DNA from: Antedon bifida
Lineage: Eukaryota; Echinodermata; Crinoidea; Comatulida; Antedonidae
Direction: 5' to 3'
DNA: 64,000 bases
Assembly: GCA_963402885.1 (NCBI GenBank)
Contig: OY727096.1
Coordinates: forward strand, 9,929,501 to 9,993,500
The notes below the pieces were generated by a model, which did no database searches, had not been told where the DNA came from, and saw nothing but the letters and a program-made list of their open reading frames with translations. This document shows positions 59,255-64,000 of the stretch, piece after piece (the stretch's first letter is position 1; the number at the start of each line of letters is the position of its first letter). Made by a program: the position numbers and the translations under genes.

Positions 59255-59961
59255 CCCGGGGGGGTCACTCTTAAATATTTCCATACGGGGAGGTGCCGCA
59301 TTTACGGGTATATTTTCGAGGGCCTGGTAGCACAAGTGTGGGAAAATATGGAGAGTTGGTAGCACAAGTGTAGGAAATGACAGGGTGAAATTAGTAGTTT
59401 AAGTCCCTGGCCCGCCCACCCGTGTCAAAATGTCATGATTTATCGCCAAATTTTGCAGGGATTTTAGCATACTGGATGCTATCTATAGGCCTAAGCCCGG
59501 CTATAAAAAGCCCATCGCTATAAAATACCTTTGAATAGAGTTCAGCCAGATAGCTAGCCAGCGGGCCGGCCGGCCTAGGACAAAATCATTCCAACTGTGA
59601 CCACTCTTGATCATCGATCGTTCACGACACACACATGCAATTGCACCTCGGATATCGGACGCGCGATAAACTTCTTGTCAAAACACGTCACGTTTTTTGA
59701 TGAACGGTGGTCTCTTTGGCCATGCGCAGATCATGCCGGGAACCAGTACAAATATTGCGCCCTCTCTGGTGTGGCCTTGTTTCTGCCGTCTTTTTATATG
59801 GCTCGAATATTTTAACAGGTAGTTTAACCGACACTGGATTTTGGTAAATGGTAGTTCAAGTCCGTAGTATTTTTCAGTAAAACAGGTAGCGCAAGTGCCT
59901 CATGTCTTGAAGTGGCTGCTGCACACCCCCGTTTGGTTTATATACAAGTGACCCCCCCGGG
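59255..59961. mobile_element. Element with CCCGGGGGGGTCACT ends
   Basis: A 707-bp segment begins CCCGGGGGGGTCACT and ends with the exact reverse complement AGTGACCCCCCCGGG. Similarity continues inward in imperfect form for about 50 bp (CATACGGGGAGGTGCCGCA against CAAACGGGGGTGTGCAGCA). It is flanked by direct repeats GATGTTGA at 59247-59254 and 59962-59969, followed by C on the right. An 8-bp duplication suggests hAT; 9 bp would suggest Mutator-like, and the boundary C makes the two hard to separate. GGTAGCACAAGTGT repeats twice near the left end and GTAGCGCAAGTG near the right. No transposase is present. A 72-codon frame inside (59597-59815) is not recognised. Confidence 0.85.
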
Positions 59962-61490
59962 GATGTTGACGGATAAGACGAACTTCATCCTCAAACTTTA
60001 CTTTGATATCGGACAAACATTCTGTTTGAATGGGCAGAATTAGTCAGACTCTTGCTTGGGTAGTAGAGGCTCGTGTTCTCAGAGTGGGAATCAAGCCAAA
60101 CACAACTGACCGCCATCGGGCCTCTGCGTGTAAAATCTACGTGTACAGTCACACGGGCTGTAAGACCCATAACTCGCCATCAGCAACTGTGTATTTCCTG
60201 TCTATTCTCACTAATGCGTGAATCATTCAGTTTGAAAAATACACTAAGGTTTCCTCCAGTCCTGATCCGGCGGATTATTTAGCAAATTCCAAGCTAAATG
60301 ACTGTTGTAACCAAGCCTACACTAACATTTGGCTAGGCCTGTATTGTAAGATTCTACCAGCGTATTGAATCTACAGTAATAACTAGGTTATTCTTTTTTG
60401 TGCAACGGAGCACTAACCATTAGAGGCTATAGGTACGTATGTATGTTTTCCTTTACTGTGATAACTAAGACGCAGTTAAGTGGGACTTAACTCGTTAGTG
60501 CACACTACGATCAAGTTATCTTTTAAAGTGAACCAGCAATGTTTCCTCGCCCATAAAGCAACAGATAGAAGTGTTCAATTAAAGCACATATAAGACGGCA
60601 TTTCAAATTAATGTGAAGATTAGAAAGTAATGTGAAGGGCTTTCTATTGACATAATGAAATTTCTTTCTCATAATGGTACTCATATTAAGAGATCGAGTG
60701 TTTAAACGCTGTATGTTTATATATGAACTCATCAACCACTTTAAACAATATTGATTAACAATCTGCAGTTAATATCTTCTTGCAACATGTTACGCACTAT
60801 ACACACAGCATGTCATAGGCTACTATGAGGTTTTTCAATAGTTGCTACATATTATCTCAACATTATTAAAGCTACCTCCAAAGTCAAACACATTGATTTT
60901 GTTCTAAAGAAAGCATTTGCACTTGTGGTAACACTGAAATATTGCCGATGTGGCGTTCCATACTACTATCCATGAATTTTTGGCACACTGAATCATGATA
61001 TTGCAACAATTTGTAATCCGACGTCGTATGCCGTATTGTGCATTCTGTTTACCATAATCGTAATTTCTATCTAAAAGAAAATACTGGTATTAAAAATGCT
61101 GGTACTGTATAGCAGGTATTACGTCTGGCGATATATCGTAATTAACTAATTTAGTAGGGCTTACTAGAATTATAACCAATTATGCATGTGTATTATTACG
61201 GTATAATCATTTTGGTTACAATGTTTTTGCAGCTTTATTATAGACAATTCGAAATATTCGTCATTGTTTTCTTGTTGTAATGCTGAGATTAATAGAATTA
61301 TTGTTGATTGATATTGCAAAATTGTGAAGGCCATGTCCACAGTTTATTTAGTGTCAATGAAGAGTTATTATATAGAAGTATTCTAGTATGATTGATTAGT
61401 TTAATCCCCGAATGTGATTTACCTTTTCTGGTAATAATTACTGGCAATAATTATCAATGTTAATTCAAAATGTATTATCGATTAAATAAC
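59962..61490. other. Intergenic DNA, no gene recognised
   Basis: Small frames at 60030-60282 overlap in different phases and do not resemble known proteins. No repeat was recognised. Confidence 0.5.
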
Positions 61491-61640
61491 ATAGCGATAG
61501 CGGTGCAGCGGTGTACCGTCTGCCTTGGAAGTAGGGAAATCCCCGGATGAGTTTAGCTTGCACAATAATTAGTAGACTTTTATCATTTGATAAAGAGGCC
61601 CGCTTGAGGCCCACGGCTCTTCCAGCCCAGAAAAAAAGTG
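61491..61640 (+). mobile_element. tRNA-derived SINE (head and part of body)
   Basis: GATAGCGGTGCAGCGGTGTA then CCGTCTGCCTTGGAAGTAGG and GAAATCCCCGGATGAG follow the order of a tRNA: an A-box-like region, an anticodon arm (CTGC..TTGGAA..GTAG) and a decayed B box. The string GTCTGCCTTGGAAG is typical of tRNA-derived SINE heads. A body with GAGGCCCGCTTGAGGCCCAC and CTCTTCCAGCCCAG follows to about 61640. The acceptor stem does not pair and the B box is damaged, so it is not a functional tRNA gene. The 3' end and target duplication were not found. Confidence 0.55.
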
Positions 61641-63470
61641 ACGCGACGAAGTGACAACCGCGTAGTGACTTAATATAGCAATGCGTTTCGCGAATAACGT
61701 TGTATCAGAGAGCTTCACAAACCACATGATTTTACCTTATTCAACAAGACATTTTTATGTATCTTGTATATAGTTCAGCTATTAAAAGGTCTATAGTTTA
61801 ATTGCAATCTTTTTGATTAATGAAACAATATGTATATGGCTAAACGTTATATAGTGTCTCTCTTCGTAGAAACACAAAATCCATTTCACGTTAGTACGAT
61901 ATCTAGCCACATTAATATCACTTCGTTGCGTCACCGATCCAATTGTTGTGGTCAAATACAATTATTAAAATGGCATTATTCAGAGGGACGATGCGTCAAT
62001 ACATAATGAACTCGGTTGACCTCGAAGATCGGAACAATTATCAGGATATGGTTATTATTGCACGTGGTTTGTCACATTAGATTCAAACTTATTACAATTG
62101 CTCGTGTATCCTATGATTTCAAGCATTTCAATAACAAGTCAAACGTATAGGGTCGATATTCTTTGTATTTGGATATGTTAGTGTATTAATTGGCGTTTTC
62201 TAACAGATTAATAATATTAATGGATTTAAATAGAAATGTCATAATTCTGTAGTAAGCCTGTTTAGCCTTACAAAATGTTCACTATTCGTGGTAATGATCA
62301 TATACCAGGTTTATATGCACTGCACTAGGCAATGTACTACGCCATCGAACAGATACTGGGACTTAACCAGGAAAGAGTGACTCTTCTCTGGGCTTAACAA
62401 AACATCATTTTTATTATCGTGATATAAACGTTTCGGTTTATGAGTATCATTTGTATAGTAAATATGGGTTAAGATCGTAAATTAAATTGTGGCATTGACA
62501 CAACTCAAAGCTATTAGGCCTATGTATTTAGTACAATAGACCTAATACGCACGGAGTATTTACATAATACAGTTTTATCCATACTTTTTACCTAAGCGAA
62601 GTATTAAAAAATACTTTCATATTAGTACAATACTGCACATCGCATACAATTGTGCTGTACTGGCAATAAATAATATCATATATTAATACTCAGATCAAAC
62701 TCAGATCCGTGACTTAAAGCTCACACATCGTATTCTTTGGCTCATGAGAACCAATATTAATTTAGTGATTATATCAAAATGTTAAGGAGCAGTACAAGCC
62801 TACAAGCACCTATTTTAAAATGTCCACGATGTACGGTATACCGCATCCCTTGTAAAAATGAGTTGTAGGTTTATCACGCCAATGTATAACGTAAAAAACG
62901 TTTCCATATGTGGTGAAAATTGGGAATTTCAGACGCAAGGCGAACACACTTCTTAAGACGTGTTCCGAAACTGTCAAACCAGCAATTTTTATACCCCGTT
63001 TGTGTGTATACGTGCAATGAGGAACAATGTGCAGACTTTCTCTCTCCCTCTCCCCTAGATATCATTATTGACCTATTTTAATTACTTTTTTTCCCACTAT
63101 AAATTTAAAGTTGATACTAACTAGCAATGTACAGTTGTAAATGCATTCCAGTTCTGTGCATTTAAATTTCACCATGATATATTTTATGTGACGTTTAATT
63201 ACGATATTGTATGCCTAATTTGTTGTATTTCTCACCCTGTCTGACTTTAATATTAATTCGTGTTTGTTTTGAATTGAAACTGATATTGCCGAAGAATTAA
63301 TTGTCTGCATTCCGTTATCATAGCAACGGAAACTATACCTCCTAGTTGAAATATAATTCGATATTAACTAGACGGTCGTTCGGAATGTCACTCACTTTAA
63401 TTAATGTTTTAATAATGATCTCCTATCTCACTGCTGGCGGATTGAAGTGTACACAACATTGTTAGCGAAA
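61641..63470. other. AT-rich intergenic DNA, no gene recognised
   Basis: No gene or clear repeat was recognised. A short CT-rich run lies near 63039-63054. Confidence 0.5.
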
Positions 63471-63530
63471 TTGGCCTAAATGTCATTAGATTGGCCTAAA
63501 TGCCATTAGCTTGGCCTAAATGCCATTAGG
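63471..63530. repeat. 20-bp tandem repeat, three units
   Basis: TTGGCCTAAATGCCATTAGC-type units start at 63471, 63491 and 63511. The first unit has TGTCATTAGA and the others TGCCATTAGC or TGCCATTAGG. The last unit runs into a TAGGCCTA motif. Confidence 0.9.
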
Positions 63531-64000
63531 CCTACTAATTATAGCAATTCAGGCCATATGTTTACCACTGTTAAATATTTTATATATCGATAAAATGTTT
63601 ACGAACCCTTGATTATCACAAGGCAACCGAATCCCACCTATTGGATGACCGTTATAGTTAGTTATCTATCCAGGGTCTTCTTACGAACTATATTGATGGA
63701 CATCATACTCTTTTCTATCCTGCATACCGACCTGTATTTCTGTATTTTCTAACAGTGAAGCTGTATCTTTTTGCAGCAAATCCACAAAATGTCAGCGTTT
63801 CTCTTCCTATTGCTCTTTTGATATGAGTTGGTCTCTGTGTTACCAGCTCAGACACTATTCTTCCCTTACATATTTTAAAAAATGGGACCTTCATGTAAAT
63901 CAAAGACCTACTTCAATTTCATATTATTATTTTGGTCTACATTTTCAAACTAGTATGTATTTTGTTGATATTCATACGCAATTCAGCATTATGCTGCCAT
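63531..64000. other. AT-rich intergenic DNA to window end
   Basis: Nothing was recognised here. Confidence 0.5.

Overview
The window looks like non-coding DNA from an animal nuclear genome. It is AT-rich, has no bacterial-style gene packing, and no open reading frame in it resembles a known protein. The palindrome TAGGCCTA and its variants (GTAGGCCTAC and similar) are scattered throughout. My impression, from general familiarity and not from a search, is that this is common in marine deuterostomes such as echinoderms. The 2.15-kb foldback element is built like the TU elements described in sea urchin, which fits an echinoderm or a related marine invertebrate. The species cannot be fixed from the sequence alone.

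No convincing gene, tRNA, rRNA or CRISPR array was found. Long reading frames occur only inside tandem repeats and are by-products of stop-free repeat units. One 225-base stretch on the minus strand (17868-18092) has splice-like ends and is kept only as a weak exon candidate.

The content that can be supported is repetitive. From left to right: a dispersed repeat (copy A, 2378-3213); a 36-bp minisatellite sitting in a near-identical 1,253-bp tandem duplication (6040-8725); a foldback transposon with an approximately 8-bp target duplication (9609-11759); an AACC-rich array with a 106-bp sub-period (12870-13990); 21-bp and 17-bp degenerate arrays (19975-20365); a GTCT-type microsatellite repeat present in two orientations (22671-22790 and 26070-26146); a TAGGCCTA-dense block (24330-24850); a Tc1/mariner-type miniature element (27046-27210); and a tiny poly(A)-tailed retroposon with a 17-bp target duplication (27313-27417). 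Next come a 1.8-kb minisatellite of 42-bp units with a 336-bp higher-order period (30060-31880), a decayed TTAA-type miniature element (32355-32685), a LINE-like 3' tail (about 32980-33070) and repeat copy B (33300-33830).

The right half holds repeat copy C (39170-39660), a miniature element with 22-bp inverted ends (40856-41124), a TTAA-flanked miniature element nested in a 72-bp duplication (45017-45362), and repeat copy D (45510-46130). It continues with regularly spaced GACGCGCG motifs (51922-52056), more miniature elements (52288-52438, 52594-52757, 55967-56083, 56570-57176), and a second copy of the tiny retroposon (53229-53342). It ends with an element starting in CCCGGGGGGGTCACT (59255-59961), a tRNA-derived SINE head (61491-61556) and a 20-bp triplicate (63471-63530). 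The window records many small non-autonomous insertions and local tandem expansion. The proteins that would move these elements must be encoded elsewhere.
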